49,936 nucleotides of DNA, from positions 7,338 to 57,273 of the forward strand of contig NZ_AOMA01000167.1 in the NCBI RefSeq assembly GCF_000337895.1, in the 5' to 3' direction. Position numbers and translations under genes: made by a program. The notes under the pieces were generated by a model. That model did not search any database and had not been told where the DNA came from. It saw only the letters and a program-made list of their open reading frames with translations. Source of the DNA: Halobiforma nitratireducens JCM 10879 (GTDB lineage: Archaea > Halobacteriota > Halobacteria > Halobacteriales > Natrialbaceae). This document shows, in pieces, positions 29,772 through 38,599 of this stretch. The number at the start of each line of letters is the position of its first letter. Positions within the stretch are counted from its first letter, which is position 1.

Positions 29772-31697
29772 ATGACAGAACTCGGCGGTTTTCAGGACAG
29801 GGTCGCTCGCGTCGACCTCTCCGAGGAAGCGGTTGCTTACGAGTCGATCGACGAGGAGGACGCAAAGAAGTACATCGGGGCCCGGGGGCTCGGCGTCAAG
29901 TACGTGTTCGAACAGGGACCGGACGTGGACCCGCTCGGACCGGATAATCTGCTCGCGTTTATGAACGGGCCGCTGTCGGGGACGCAGGTGACCATGAGCG
30001 GTCGGATCGCGGTCTGTACGAAGTCGCCGCTTACGGGTACGGTTACCGACAGCCACCACGGCGGCTGGTCCGGCGCGCGCCTGAAGTGGGCCGGCTTCGA
30101 CGGCCTGCTGTTCGAGGGTGAAGCAGACGACCCCGTCTACGCGGTCGTCGAGGACGGCGACGTCGAACTCCGGGATGCCTCCCACGTTTGGGGGAAAGGG
30201 TTCCACGAGACCCGTGATACTCTCGAAGAGGAAGTCGAGGGGTCCTACGGAAAGAACCTGAGCATCATGGGGATCGGGCCTGGCGGCGAAAACGAGGTAC
30301 GCTACGCCTGTATCATGAACGAGGACGACCGTGCCTCCGGCCGGGGTGGTACGGGCTGTGTGATGGGCTCGAAGAACCTCAAGGCAGTCGTCGTCAAATC
30401 GAGCACGAAGATGCCCCAGCCGGCCGCTCCGGAGACGTTCAAGGAGGGCCACCAGCAGGCGATGCAGGCTATCCAGGAGTCCGACGTCACCGCGCCCAAC
30501 GAGGGCGGACTCTCGCAGTTCGGGACGAACGTCCTGATGAACATCACCGAGGAGATGTCCGGCCTCCCCACGAGGAACGGAAAGTACACCTCGACGCGGG
30601 ACGCCCGCGAGGACGGATTCGCCGACGACGAATTTGATTCCGAACGAGTCAGCGGCGAGAACGTCCGCGAGAACATCCTCGTCGACGAGCCGACCTGTCA
30701 CTCCTGTCCGGTTGCCTGCAAGAAGGAAGTCGAGGTACAGGCGATGCACAAGGGCGAGGAGATGAACGTTCGGACGGAATCCTACGAGTTCGAGTCGGCG
30801 TACGCCCTCGGGCCGAACTCCGGTCACACCGAACGCGACGACATCGCGGTAATGCTCGACCGCTGTAACGACATGGGCCTCGATACCATCGACACGGGCA
30901 ATATGATGGCGATGGCCATGGAGATGACCGAGGAGGGCAAACTCGAGGACGGGCTCGACTGGGGCGACACCGAAACGATGATCGAGATGATCGAGAAGAT
31001 CGCCCATCGGGACGGCGAACTCGCCGACCTGCTGGCGAGAGGCGCTCGCCGCATCGCAGACGAGGTCGGAGCCCACGACAACTCCCTCGCGGTCAAGGGT
31101 CAGACGATCGCCGCCTACGACCCGCGCTGTATGAAGGGTATGGGGATCGGCTACGCCACCTCGAACCGCGGTGCGTGTCACCTGCGAGGGTACACGCCCG
31201 CTGCCGAGATTCTCGGCGTGCCGGAGAAAGTCGATCCCTACGCGTGGGAAGGCAAAGGCGAACTGACCGCGGAGTTCCAGGACCTCCACGCCATCAGCGA
31301 CTCCTTCGACATCTGCAAGTTCAACGCCTTCGCGGAAGGCATCGAGGAGTACGTCATGCAGTACAACGGCATGACGGGACGTGACGTCACCGAAGAAGAA
31401 CTGATGGAGGCCGGCGAACGGGTCTACAACCTCGAGCGGTACTACAACAACCTCGTCGGCTTCGACGGTGACGACGACTCGCTGCCCGAGCGGTTCCTCG
31501 AAGACGGCGTCCCCGGCCAGGGCGCAAGCGAAGGCGAGTACTGCGAACTCGAGGAGATGAAAGCGGAGTACTACGACTACCGCGGCTGGGTCGACGGCGT
31601 CGTGCCGGACGAGAAACTCGACGAACTCGGTATCGAGATCGGTCCCGGAACGGGCGTCAGTAGCGAAGGCGGTGCAACAGCACCCAGCGACGACTGA
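29772..31697 (+). CDS. aor: Aldehyde ferredoxin oxidoreductase (tungsten)
   Basis: 641 residues of the AOR family. The iron-sulfur ligands are Cys309, Cys312 and Cys316 in CHSCPVACKK and a distal Cys515 in DICKFNAF. Tungstopterin-binding landmarks include GARGLGVKY, GPLSGTQVTMSGR and GRGGTGCVMGSKNLKAV, with DPRCMKGMGIGYATSNRGACH-type sequence in the C-terminal half. The enzyme oxidises aldehydes to acids with ferredoxin as acceptor. A MoaD/SAMP3-like gene lies 5 kb downstream, but no pterin-synthesis operon adjoins. The C-terminal tail is Ser/Gly/acidic. Confidence 0.92.
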   Translation: MTELGGFQDRVARVDLSEEAVAYESIDEEDAKKYIGARGLGVKYVFEQGPDVDPLGPDNLLAFMNGPLSGTQVTMSGRIAVCTKSPLTGTVTDSHHGGWSGARLKWAGFDGLLFEGEADDPVYAVVEDGDVELRDASHVWGKGFHETRDTLEEEVEGSYGKNLSIMGIGPGGENEVRYACIMNEDDRASGRGGTGCVMGSKNLKAVVVKSSTKMPQPAAPETFKEGHQQAMQAIQESDVTAPNEGGLSQFGTNVLMNITEEMSGLPTRNGKYTSTRDAREDGFADDEFDSERVSGENVRENILVDEPTCHSCPVACKKEVEVQAMHKGEEMNVRTESYEFESAYALGPNSGHTERDDIAVMLDRCNDMGLDTIDTGNMMAMAMEMTEEGKLEDGLDWGDTETMIEMIEKIAHRDGELADLLARGARRIADEVGAHDNSLAVKGQTIAAYDPRCMKGMGIGYATSNRGACHLRGYTPAAEILGVPEKVDPYAWEGKGELTAEFQDLHAISDSFDICKFNAFAEGIEEYVMQYNGMTGRDVTEEELMEAGERVYNLERYYNNLVGFDGDDDSLPERFLEDGVPGQGASEGEYCELEEMKAEYYDYRGWVDGVVPDEKLDELGIEIGPGTGVSSEGGATAPSDD

Positions 31698-31841
31698 CGG
31701 CCGTCGGACCCTCACGCTCGCCCGTCCGTTCGGCGACGATTTCGTGGATTCTTTTTCGGTCGAAAGCGAGATCAGTACGGCCCTCGTGCCGGGAACGCGA
31801 TGACACAATAGCTATACCCGCGTCGTTCCAATCTGCGTCGT

Positions 31842-32432
31842 ATGATGGCCACGACCCACGCGTTCGTGGGGCTCGTTTTCGCCGCGGCCGTCGCGGTCGT
31901 CGCACCGGTAGACGCCGGCACAGTAGCGATCGCAGCGATCCTCGGGGGACTGTTTCCGGATTTCGATGTCTGTGCCACCCACCGGAAGACGCTGCATTTT
32001 CCCGTCTACTACTGGGTCTTCGCCGTTCCTGTGGCAGTCCTCGCCGTCCTCGTCCCGACGACGGCGACCGTCGCCGCTGCAGTCTTCCTTCTGGGGGCTG
32101 GCGCTCACGCACTGTCGGATCACCTCGGTGGCGGACTCTCCGCGCGGCCCTGGGAGAGACGAGCCCGACGAGCCGTCTATAGCCACTACCACGGCCGCTG
32201 GCTCGAGCCGCGCCGGTGGGTTGCCTACGATGGGTCGCCCGGCGATCTCGCGCTCAGTGCCGTCCTGGCGATACCGGCACTTTTCGTTTTCGAGGGGGCG
32301 GTCCGGACGATCGTCGTCGTGATGCTGTTGGTCTCGATCGGCTACGCCGTGTTCCGGCGGTACTTCGCCAGCGTCGGCGAACGGGTGCTCGAGGGGCCTG
32401 GCTCCGGGCGGTCGGACGGCTCGAACGAGTGA
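31842..32432 (+). CDS. YdjM-like membrane protein (metal-dependent hydrolase fold)
   Basis: 196 residues with about five hydrophobic segments. The family motifs are TTHAFVGLVF, LGGLFPDFD, HRKTLHFPVYY and HALSDHLGGG, whose His/Asp residues are the presumed metal ligands. Homologues are annotated as inner-membrane metal-dependent hydrolases (YdjM/DUF457); biochemical activity is not established. ATG 31842 is followed directly by a second ATG. It follows AOR on the same strand with its own CTATACC box. The C-terminus is short and charged. Confidence 0.82.
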   Translation: MMATTHAFVGLVFAAAVAVVAPVDAGTVAIAAILGGLFPDFDVCATHRKTLHFPVYYWVFAVPVAVLAVLVPTTATVAAAVFLLGAGAHALSDHLGGGLSARPWERRARRAVYSHYHGRWLEPRRWVAYDGSPGDLALSAVLAIPALFVFEGAVRTIVVVMLLVSIGYAVFRRYFASVGERVLEGPGSGRSDGSNE

Positions 32433-32717
32433 GACGGAGTGCTGTACCGCTGTCCCGGTGCGATCGCTTCGGGGTTTGGCCAAAAATAGCAGCGGCAGTA
32501 CGACGGCTCTGTCGTTCGCCACCGAAAGCGGATCGACCGCGAACGACGTGGATATCCGAGGTCACCGAGGACGGACACAGAAACGCGATCCAAAACGAGA
32601 GACCACCCACCGGAAACGCTCGAGATATCCGCTACGACGGTCCCCGAGCAGTGCCGGTGTGTCGTTCGGCTCGGTCGACAGCGCGGCTCGACCAGTCGGT
32701 GTCGGCACGTCGTTCGA

Positions 32718-33095
32718 TCAATCGCCGGCCACTGGCGCAGCCGCTCCGGACTGCCGTTCGCCGTTCGTCAACTCGAGTTCGACGCCGCCGTCGGCGAGCG
32801 AGACGACGACATCGTCGAAACACGTCCGGTATTCGGTTGCGTGCTTGCCGGAGGTGTTGATTCGAACCTGCTCTGTGACCAGTCCGGCGTCGGTCAGTTT
32901 CTCGACCTTGCGGTAGGCCGTGGAGGTCGGGATGTCACACTGCTCGGAGAGTTCGGTCGCGGTCAGGGCCTCCTCGCTCGTCGCCTCGAGGATGGCCCGG
33001 CAGGCGTCGTCGTCCAGCGCCGAGAGCACGGCGTCGGTGTCTACGGTTTCTTCCTCGGTCAGCCATCCTCGCGTCGTTGGGTTCGTAGCGGACAT
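32718..33095 (-). CDS. ArsR-like winged-helix regulator
   Basis: 125 residues. A winged helix is visible: DACRAILEATSEEALTATEL then SEQCDIPTSTAYRKVEKLTDAG and LVTEQVRINTSGKHATEYR, the wing. The remainder is an acidic, beta-rich tail (VVVSLADGGVELELTNGE). It is divergent from the short Bat-type gene across 226 bases, so it may regulate itself or that gene. Effector unknown. TATTTATTGG lies about 50 bases upstream, suggesting a short leader. Confidence 0.82.
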   Translation of the reverse strand: MSATNPTTRGWLTEEETVDTDAVLSALDDDACRAILEATSEEALTATELSEQCDIPTSTAYRKVEKLTDAGLVTEQVRINTSGKHATEYRTCFDDVVVSLADGGVELELTNGERQSGAAAPVAGD

Positions 33096-33321
33096 CGTTC
33101 ACTCTCTACTATCCACCAGTCCCCCTCCAAATGACTCCCAATAAATACAGGGCTCTTTATATGGGGTCGGGTAAATTGGCGGCTACAGCAGTCCTGCGAA
33201 TTAGGTCGTCACGTGGTGTCTCACGGCACGGAGGGGTTCTTCCGAGTCGATAGGTCCTCGCCGGTATCGGCGGTCGCTGACCGAGGGTTTACGAGGCCGG
33301 GGTCCCCATCGATAGCCGTAG

Positions 33322-34026
33322 ATGACCTCGGGGATCCGCGCCGAGATAAAGATCGACGAGCCGCCGTCTTGCGTCGTCGCCGACGCGAGCGCCGCCACTA
33401 GCGGGACCGTCCACTCGGTCTCGAAGAGTATCAACCCGACCGAACCCGACCGCGTCAGCGAGGAGTTCCTCCTCGAGCCCGAGGACCCGGACGGCGAGGC
33501 GGGACTCGGGGCCGGTGAGAGCGAACACGACGACACAGACGACGTCGAACTGACTGAAATCTTCTCGTACGGCTCGAGTTCGGTCTACCGGTTCACCCGG
33601 GAGCTCGGCCGTGGCTGTCCCTGCGAGATCGTCGAGGAGTTCGACTGTCCCGTCGTCGACGTCCGCACGAAGGGATCGGCGCTGTACCTTACGTTCCACG
33701 CGCCCGACATGCAGGGGCTCCAGGCGATCATCGGCGAACTGCAACAGCAGTGTGAGACGATCGACGTCCAGCGACTCCTCCAGTCTCAACAGGACCACTC
33801 CGAACAGAACCTGGTCTTCGTCGATCGGAGTGTCCTTACCGCACGCCAGCTCGAGGTGCTCGAGACGGCCCACGAGATGGGCTACTTCGAGCACCCGAAG
33901 CGTGCCAACGCCGGGGAGGTCGCGGACGCCCTCGACATCACGAGCACGACGTTCACGGAACACCTCGCGGCTGCCCAGACGAAGCTACTCGATGCGATTC
34001 TCGACCACGATGGCGGAGGACGATAA
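33322..34026 (+). CDS. Short Bat-type HTH-10 regulator
   Basis: 234 residues starting MTSGIRAEIKID. It lacks PAS, LOV or GAF domains: an N-terminal Bat-associated half (to about 150) precedes the HTH-10 domain (SVLTARQLEVLETAHEMGYF ... TFTEHLAAAQTK). A Cys pair CPCEIVEEFDCP lies about residues 95-106. A GTTTACG box lies 34 bases upstream. The absence of a sensor suggests control by expression or by the N-terminal region. It is divergent from the ArsR-like regulator and followed by a zinc-ribbon gene on the same strand. Target unknown. Confidence 0.85.
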   Translation: MTSGIRAEIKIDEPPSCVVADASAATSGTVHSVSKSINPTEPDRVSEEFLLEPEDPDGEAGLGAGESEHDDTDDVELTEIFSYGSSSVYRFTRELGRGCPCEIVEEFDCPVVDVRTKGSALYLTFHAPDMQGLQAIIGELQQQCETIDVQRLLQSQQDHSEQNLVFVDRSVLTARQLEVLETAHEMGYFEHPKRANAGEVADALDITSTTFTEHLAAAQTKLLDAILDHDGGGR

Positions 34027-34175
34027 CTCATGGTTCAAGAACCCTTCGAGACCTACTGCTTTCCGGAACCGAACCGCAACCCTATATATATCGGACGCAC
34101 AGCTACGAACAGAAGCGACTTTCGTCCCTCCCGACCGACGAGAGAGCGGACGCGAACACGAACACGAATCCCGAC

Positions 34176-34325
34176 ATGAGCAGATACGAATTTACCTGCC
34201 CGGAGTGTGGGCAAGAGATCGAGGTCAACGAGTCGATGCGCGATGCCACCATGACTCACGGCTGTCCCGTCTGTGGTGCTTCGGTCACCGAGGCGGACTT
34301 CGCCGGCAAACAGCAGCCGAGCTAG
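34176..34325 (+). CDS. 49-residue zinc-ribbon protein
   Basis: MSRYEFTCPECGQEIEVNES opens it, with knuckles CPECG (C8, C11) and CPVCG (C30, C33). It fits the small haloarchaeal zinc-ribbon (DUF7560-like) group, which is a tentative label. CTATATATATCGG lies about 90 bases upstream, so a 65-base leader is probable. It may be cotranscribed with the short Bat gene ending 150 bases before it. Function unknown. Confidence 0.8.
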   Translation: MSRYEFTCPECGQEIEVNESMRDATMTHGCPVCGASVTEADFAGKQQPS

Positions 34326-34523
34326 TCCGGCCACCGCCACTCGAGAATCGCGACTCCAACCGTTCTCGGCCTCGCAGTTCGATTTCTGCCTCGCACGTCG
34401 CGTTCGGACTGATCCTTTGTGGAGACATTGCCCGGAGGTTACTGCCCTCTGTTTTCCGGTTTTCACCCTGACTGGTCGTAACTCGGATCGGTCGAATCCC
34501 ATCCCCGTCGAGTCGACCCTCGA

Positions 34524-34976
34524 CTACTCCTCGCGATCGACGACCGTCCGACGTCCCTCGAGGGTTTCGGGAGCCAATCGGTAGAGTTCGATGTTCAGTT
34601 CGTTTTTCGACTGTGCCCAGATTTCGAACAGCGGCCGTTTCGCGTCGCCGTACTGTGCGATCTGGTCGGGTGTCAGCTCCGCTGGCGGGATGTTTTCGAG
34701 CGTCCCTTTGGCGATTACGCTCCGGTACGTCTCCTGGGACTCGTCGTAGATGACGAGCCGGCTGTCCGGTGTCGAATCGAGGAACTCCCGCTTTTCACTT
34801 TCGGGCGTCGAGACGAGTCGCATGTAGAACTCCTGGTTCTCCTCGTCGTATCCGTACGAGATCGGGATAGCGTAAGGATCGTTATCGCGCGCGAGGGAGA
34901 GGATGCCGGTCTCGTGCCGACTAAGAAAGTCGTCGATCTCCGCGTCGGTCATTTCGGTCTCTTGATCGATGGCCAT
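34524..34976 (-). CDS. Pyridoxamine 5'-phosphate oxidase-like flavin protein
   Basis: 150 residues from ATG 34976; the longer frame from 35294 has a basic, serine-rich leader. The FMN-binding split-barrel pattern is seen in ETGILSLARDNDPYAIPISY, FYMRLVS and SRLVIYDES ... SVIAKGTLENI. The family binds FMN or F420 and acts on pyridoxamine phosphate or other substrates. CTATAAAG lies about 34 bases upstream. Single-gene unit; the true substrate is unknown. Confidence 0.82.
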   Translation of the reverse strand: MAIDQETEMTDAEIDDFLSRHETGILSLARDNDPYAIPISYGYDEENQEFYMRLVSTPESEKREFLDSTPDSRLVIYDESQETYRSVIAKGTLENIPPAELTPDQIAQYGDAKRPLFEIWAQSKNELNIELYRLAPETLEGRRTVVDREE

Positions 34977-35118
34977 CGTCTCAGTGCTCTCCCAATGGCA
35001 CAACACGATCTTTATAGTTTTGACCTGCCCTCGCGCCGTCGGCTGGGGACTCGAGGCGTCCGGTCGGTTCGAAAACGGACGGACGCTCGCCGGGACCCGA
35101 TCGATTGGCTCATCGCTT

Positions 35119-35538
35119 TCAGGTCCATGGTTCGCGGTCGTCGGTTGCGCCGCCCTCGATTCCGATGAGCACCGGTTCACGGATCTCGAGGGCCGTTTCG
35201 AACTCCTCCTCGCGGTCGATCCGTCGCCCGATTCGGAGCAGTTGTTCCTCGTGGGCACGCCTGACCGCCGACAGCTCGCGCTCGTCGAAGCCAACCGTTT
35301 CGCCGACCGTTTCCCAGTGGCCCCAATCGACCAGAAACGACTCGAGCCGGTCAGTCTCGTCGTCGTGGTCGGTAGCGTCGTCGACGTACACCCGTTCGTA
35401 CTCGCGACGATATCGCTCGAGTTCGTCAGCGAGGTGGGCCTGTGCTCGCTCTACCAGCTCCGGCAGTCGCGTCGCCGGGACGCTCGCTTTCGCTGCGGTG
35501 AGCAAGAGGACCTGCCCCTCGATCGGCTCGCCGGTCAT
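35119..35538 (-). CDS. Hypothetical helical protein, cotranslated
   Basis: About 139 residues from ATG 35538, one base after the upstream gene's TAA (TAAGATG); a GTG at 35547 inside that gene is less likely. Long helices LPELVERAQAHLADELERY and ERELSAVRRAHEEQLLRI dominate, with an acidic hinge (DDATDHDDETD). No motif is recognised. The tight coupling to the diglycine-ending gene upstream suggests the two products act together. Confidence 0.7.
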   Translation of the reverse strand: MTGEPIEGQVLLLTAAKASVPATRLPELVERAQAHLADELERYRREYERVYVDDATDHDDETDRLESFLVDWGHWETVGETVGFDERELSAVRRAHEEQLLRIGRRIDREEEFETALEIREPVLIGIEGGATDDREPWT

Positions 35539-35539
35539 C

Positions 35540-35806
35540 TTACCCACCCGCTCGCATCGCTTTCCGGGCGAAGTCGTCGATCAACGACTCGAGCGGTTCT
35601 TTTTCCCCTTCGAAGACGATCGTGATCTCGGTCAAGGTCAGCGAGGGGCCGATCTCGACGGTGTCGCTCGAGAAGGTCGCCTTCCACTCGCCGTCTTCGT
35701 CTTCGACCGTATCTTCGGCCACTCGCTTGCCACCCAAGTTCGTCAGGTACCGCACCACGAGCCGCTCGGAAATCCCTCGGAACGAACGCTCGACACGCGT
35801 CGTCAT
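35540..35806 (-). CDS. Small protein ending in diglycine (MoaD-related)
   Basis: 88 residues from ATG 35806. The C-terminal helix LESLIDDFARKAMRAGG ends exactly in Gly-Gly, a feature of ubiquitin-like/MoaD modifiers. The body (EIGPSLTLTEITIVFEG) is beta-rich. I associate it with MoaD-related C-terminal-domain proteins of archaea, tentatively. The downstream hypothetical gene starts one base beyond its stop. Whether the diglycine is used for conjugation is unknown. Confidence 0.65.
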   Translation of the reverse strand: MTTRVERSFRGISERLVVRYLTNLGGKRVAEDTVEDEDGEWKATFSSDTVEIGPSLTLTEITIVFEGEKEPLESLIDDFARKAMRAGG

Positions 35807-36041
35807 ACCTGGGGTTGGGTCCCCGAGAGTAAATTCGTTCGCCACGCGATCTATGCCCGCGGTCAGAACGACAGCCCGTCGACCACCAGCCGGACCGATG
35901 CGATCACGATCGTACCCGACGGGACGGAGAGCCCGGCCCGGGCTCGAGTCGGTCACTCAGTTCGGCCCGGTTAGCGAGCACTTCGAGCGCGACACGTACC
36001 CCGTCGCCCTCGAGCGGGATCGTGCTCGTCGGCCTCCCCCG

Positions 36042-36332
36042 TCACTGGCGATGGCTCCCGCCGGCGACAGGCGGGAACACCGACACCACGTCGCCGTCCT
36101 GGAGTTCGGTCTCCGCTCCCTCCATGTGGATCACGTCCCTCCCGTTTTTCAGTACGCTCAACTGGTCTCGGATCGCACCGTCGGCGAGCAACTGTCCCTC
36201 CAGGCCGTCGTAGTCGTCCTCCAGCCCCCGGAGGAGGTCGCCGATCGTCGCGTCCCTCTCGAAGTTGCGCGTGCGTTCTTTCTCGCCGACGGCGTCCCGA
36301 AAGGTCGCGAAGAACCGCAGATCGATCTCCAT
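36042..36332 (-). CDS. MoaD / SAMP3-like sulfur carrier or modifier
   Basis: 96 residues with the MoaD/ThiS beta-grasp pattern MEIDLRFFATFRDAVGEK ... VFPPVAGG. Related haloarchaeal SAMP3 ends at the double glycine, but here four residues (SHRQ) follow before TGA, so the sequence is not diglycine-terminal as translated. By family it donates sulfur to molybdopterin/tungstopterin or is conjugated to proteins. A TATTATG box lies about 27 bases before the ATG. AOR, which needs a pterin cofactor, lies 5 kb upstream. Confidence 0.85.
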   Translation of the reverse strand: MEIDLRFFATFRDAVGEKERTRNFERDATIGDLLRGLEDDYDGLEGQLLADGAIRDQLSVLKNGRDVIHMEGAETELQDGDVVSVFPPVAGGSHRQ

Positions 36333-36404
36333 AGGTAACGCTCGTCGTGATTCGACATAATACGGACGGTCGCCGAACGTCCGGCCTCGCGCTCGAGTCG
36401 GTCC

Positions 36405-36758
36405 CTACGCAGCCGAGGCAGCCGGCGACGTCGTGTAAGACACCGACTCGACGCCGGCTTCCTCGAGGGCGTCGTCGATCGCGTTCGCACCGATTTCGGT
36501 CGCCCGTTCGGCGTCGTCGGCCTCGACGGTCACTGTCACGGCAAACGAGACGGTGATCGTGTACGGGTCGAAGGGACCAGCCGGGGGTTCGTATACGTCC
36601 GCGTCGTCGAGCTCCCAGTCGGTGATCGTTCCCTCGGCGGTCAGTTCCTCGAGCGTTGCGGTTACTTCCTCTGTTGCCTCGTCGCGGGCCGTGGTGTCGC
36701 TGCCCTCGTGTAGTGTCACGAGCGTCGTTCCCTCTCGTGAGACGGCGTATTTGGTCAT
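36405..36758 (-). CDS. Conserved hypothetical haloarchaeal protein, 117 residues
   Basis: Starts MTKYAVSREGTTLVTLHEGS and contains ITVSFAVTVTVEADDAERATE, an alternation typical of a small alpha/beta protein. Acidic, no cysteine, no membrane segment. A longer frame upstream has a basic leader and is rejected. A 7-bp inverted repeat AAGGGTT/AACCCTT (36779-36794) lies just upstream. Function unknown. Confidence 0.68.
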   Translation of the reverse strand: MTKYAVSREGTTLVTLHEGSDTTARDEATEEVTATLEELTAEGTITDWELDDADVYEPPAGPFDPYTITVSFAVTVTVEADDAERATEIGANAIDDALEEAGVESVSYTTSPAASAA

Positions 36759-36903
36759 CGTACTGGTACTGTCACTGAAAGGGTTTGAACCCTTGGGAAG
36801 AAACCCCGTGGAGAGTCGCCCGCCACGTCGCCCCGCCGAATTCGGCCGCCGGCGAGTGTCGGCCGTCCGCTTATCGGTCTCTCCCGTCGATTCCTGCCCG
36901 AAG

Positions 36904-37152
36904 ATGCAACGAAACCGACGATCCACGCGACCGACGCGTAGACGACTGCTCGGAGCGGCGGGCGCAACGCTGGCGACGGTGACCGTCGCCGGTTGTGGCG
37001 GCCCGGGCGAACAAGAGGAAGACGAAGAGGGTGAAGGAGACGTCCAGCCCGAGGGCCAAGAAGACGAGGAAGACGACGATCAGGCCGACATGGAGGAAGG
37101 GACAGGAAACGGGCAGGAGACCGAGAACGACGGGGAAGACGAAGACGGATAA
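36904..37152 (+). CDS. Tat-exported acidic lipoprotein
   Basis: 82 residues. TRRRLLGAAGATLATVTVAGC is a Tat signal with lipobox VAGC; the mature chain is almost entirely Glu, Asp, Gly, Gln and Asn (for example EQEEDEEGEGDVQPEGQEDE). It should be a small lipid-anchored, highly charged surface protein. Similar small acidic lipoproteins are common in haloarchaea but functions are unknown. Start ATG 36904; longer frames precede it without support. Confidence 0.7.
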   Translation: MQRNRRSTRPTRRRLLGAAGATLATVTVAGCGGPGEQEEDEEGEGDVQPEGQEDEEDDDQADMEEGTGNGQETENDGEDEDG

Positions 37153-37454
37153 ACCACGACGTACGCGCCCGCTCCCGGCACGTACGCTGTCACTTCTCGC
37201 AGATGTCTGGGCTTACGGACGACGTTGGCCGAGGTTACCGACTCCGCCTTGAGGGCCGTCGGGACTTCGCCCGTAGTGGCTAGGGCGTTCCGTCGGGCCC
37301 GCCAGGGATCGGTACTCGAGGATCGCCGCACCCGTCGCTACGAGCTGTCGACCTGCCTCAGTCACCGATCGGCTGTGCGTGGAGCTGGGGCTGTATCGCT
37401 TCTCTCGATGGATACTGTGACAGGAAGAGAAGATGACGGAAACGCCGCTGGGAG
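37153..37454. other. Intergenic region, 302 bases
   Basis: Between the acidic lipoprotein and the convergent PadR gene. No convincing ORF, RNA gene or strong hairpin is seen; short frames here are likely chance in GC-rich DNA. Confidence 0.5.
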
Positions 37455-37730
37455 CTATACGTCGACGTACTGGTCGACCCACTCCTGGCGGCGCTGTAGC
37501 ACGCGACGCCCCTTCGGTGTAAGCGCGTAGTAGTTCGTCCGTCGGTCGAGTTGTCCCTTCTCGACGAGGTCTTTCTCGACGAGCGTATCGAGATTCGGAT
37601 ACAACCGACCGTGGGTTACCGGCTGGTCGATGTATCGGTTGACGTCGTCGAGAATCTCCTGTCCGGACGGTCGGTCCTTCCCTGCGATGACGTACAGCAA
37701 ATCACGCTGGAATCCGGTGAGTTCGTCCAT
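37455..37730 (-). CDS. PadR-family transcription regulator
   Basis: 91 residues: GFQRDLLYVIAGKDRPSGQ then a winged helix with THGRLYPNLDTLVEKDLVEK and NYYALTPKGRRVLQRRQEWV, the PadR signature including the (R/T)xYYxLTxxG turn. PadR proteins usually repress efflux or stress genes. The adjacent Nudix gene is divergent about 170 bases away. Effector unknown. Confidence 0.9.
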   Translation of the reverse strand: MDELTGFQRDLLYVIAGKDRPSGQEILDDVNRYIDQPVTHGRLYPNLDTLVEKDLVEKGQLDRRTNYYALTPKGRRVLQRRQEWVDQYVDV

Positions 37731-37903
37731 GGATCACGCTCTGAATATCGACGTTCATCGATTCGTGGCTTTGTTATAGAGCTGATACGTATCCTCACTC
37801 ACACGGAACGCGCCACGTAGGCCGAGAACGGGCCGCTTGGCCGAACCGAAGGGGAGTCGAACCGCGACGCGGCGTTTTTCACGGTCTGCGTTCTACGACC
37901 GGT

Positions 37904-38452
37904 ATGACCGATCAACTCGCCTGGGAGACTCAGGAACGACGAGTAGCTTACGCGTGTCCGGGCTTCGAGGTCGTTAACGAATCCGTTCGCCTTCCGGACG
38001 GAACCGAGACCGAGTTCGACTACGTCTCCGAACCCGCGAGCGTCTGTGTGCTTCCGTTTACCCCTGACGGCGACGTGGTCTGTATCGAGGAGTGGCGACA
38101 GGCCGTCTCGCGCATCAGCCGCGGGCTGCCCGTCGGCGGCACCGAACCCGAGGACGACGACCTCGAGGCCGCGGCACGCCGTGAACTCGCCGAGGAAACC
38201 GGTCACGAAGCCGCAGAGATCGAGCCGCTGGTGACCGTCGAACCGGCAAACGGGATCGCCGATTCGGTGATGCACTTCTTCGTCGCGCGAGAGTGTCGGC
38301 CGACGGCCGAACAGGAACTCGACCACAACGAGAGTATTCGCGTCCGGCAACGACCGTTCGGCGACCTCCTCGCGGACGTTCGCGAGGGCGACGTTCGCGA
38401 CGGTCGCGCGGTGCTTGCGGTGTCGTACTACCAGCTGTTCGACGCCGAGTAG
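37904..38452 (+). CDS. Nudix hydrolase, ADP-ribose pyrophosphatase-like
   Basis: 182 residues. The Nudix box is GGTEPEDDDLEAAARRELAEETGHEA (split here: GGTEPEDDDLEAAA then RRELAEETG), with the REL-x-EE-x-TG catalytic core. VEPANGIADSVMHFFVARE fits the ADP-ribose pyrophosphatase-like subgroup. Such enzymes hydrolyse ADP-ribose or related nucleoside diphosphates. ATG 37904 has GCGTTTTTCA about 30 bases upstream. Precise substrate inferred. Confidence 0.85.
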   Translation: MTDQLAWETQERRVAYACPGFEVVNESVRLPDGTETEFDYVSEPASVCVLPFTPDGDVVCIEEWRQAVSRISRGLPVGGTEPEDDDLEAAARRELAEETGHEAAEIEPLVTVEPANGIADSVMHFFVARECRPTAEQELDHNESIRVRQRPFGDLLADVREGDVRDGRAVLAVSYYQLFDAE

Positions 38453-38599
38453 GCCGCTTTCTCCGGGTCGTTCCCGATCCGGAACGAAGGGCAACAGGAA
38501 TCGAAACGGGTGTGGGATACCGGTCGATACGAACGGGAAGGCAGCGGGGACGGCCGAGTGCGCTCCCGTACCGATCGCGCCGATCACCGTGCGTTCGGC

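Noticed and set aside
35807-36041. Open frame continuing in frame after the MoaD-like TGA
   Set aside because: It would need stop-codon readthrough; it has no start, no recognised motif and GC-rich DNA gives such frames by chance.
36775-36800. tRNA T-arm-like sequence on the minus strand (AAGGGTTCAAACCCTT)
   Set aside because: It folds as a T-arm, but no matching acceptor strand, anticodon arm or D-arm is found within tRNA distance, so a tRNA or tRNA-fragment attachment site is not supported.
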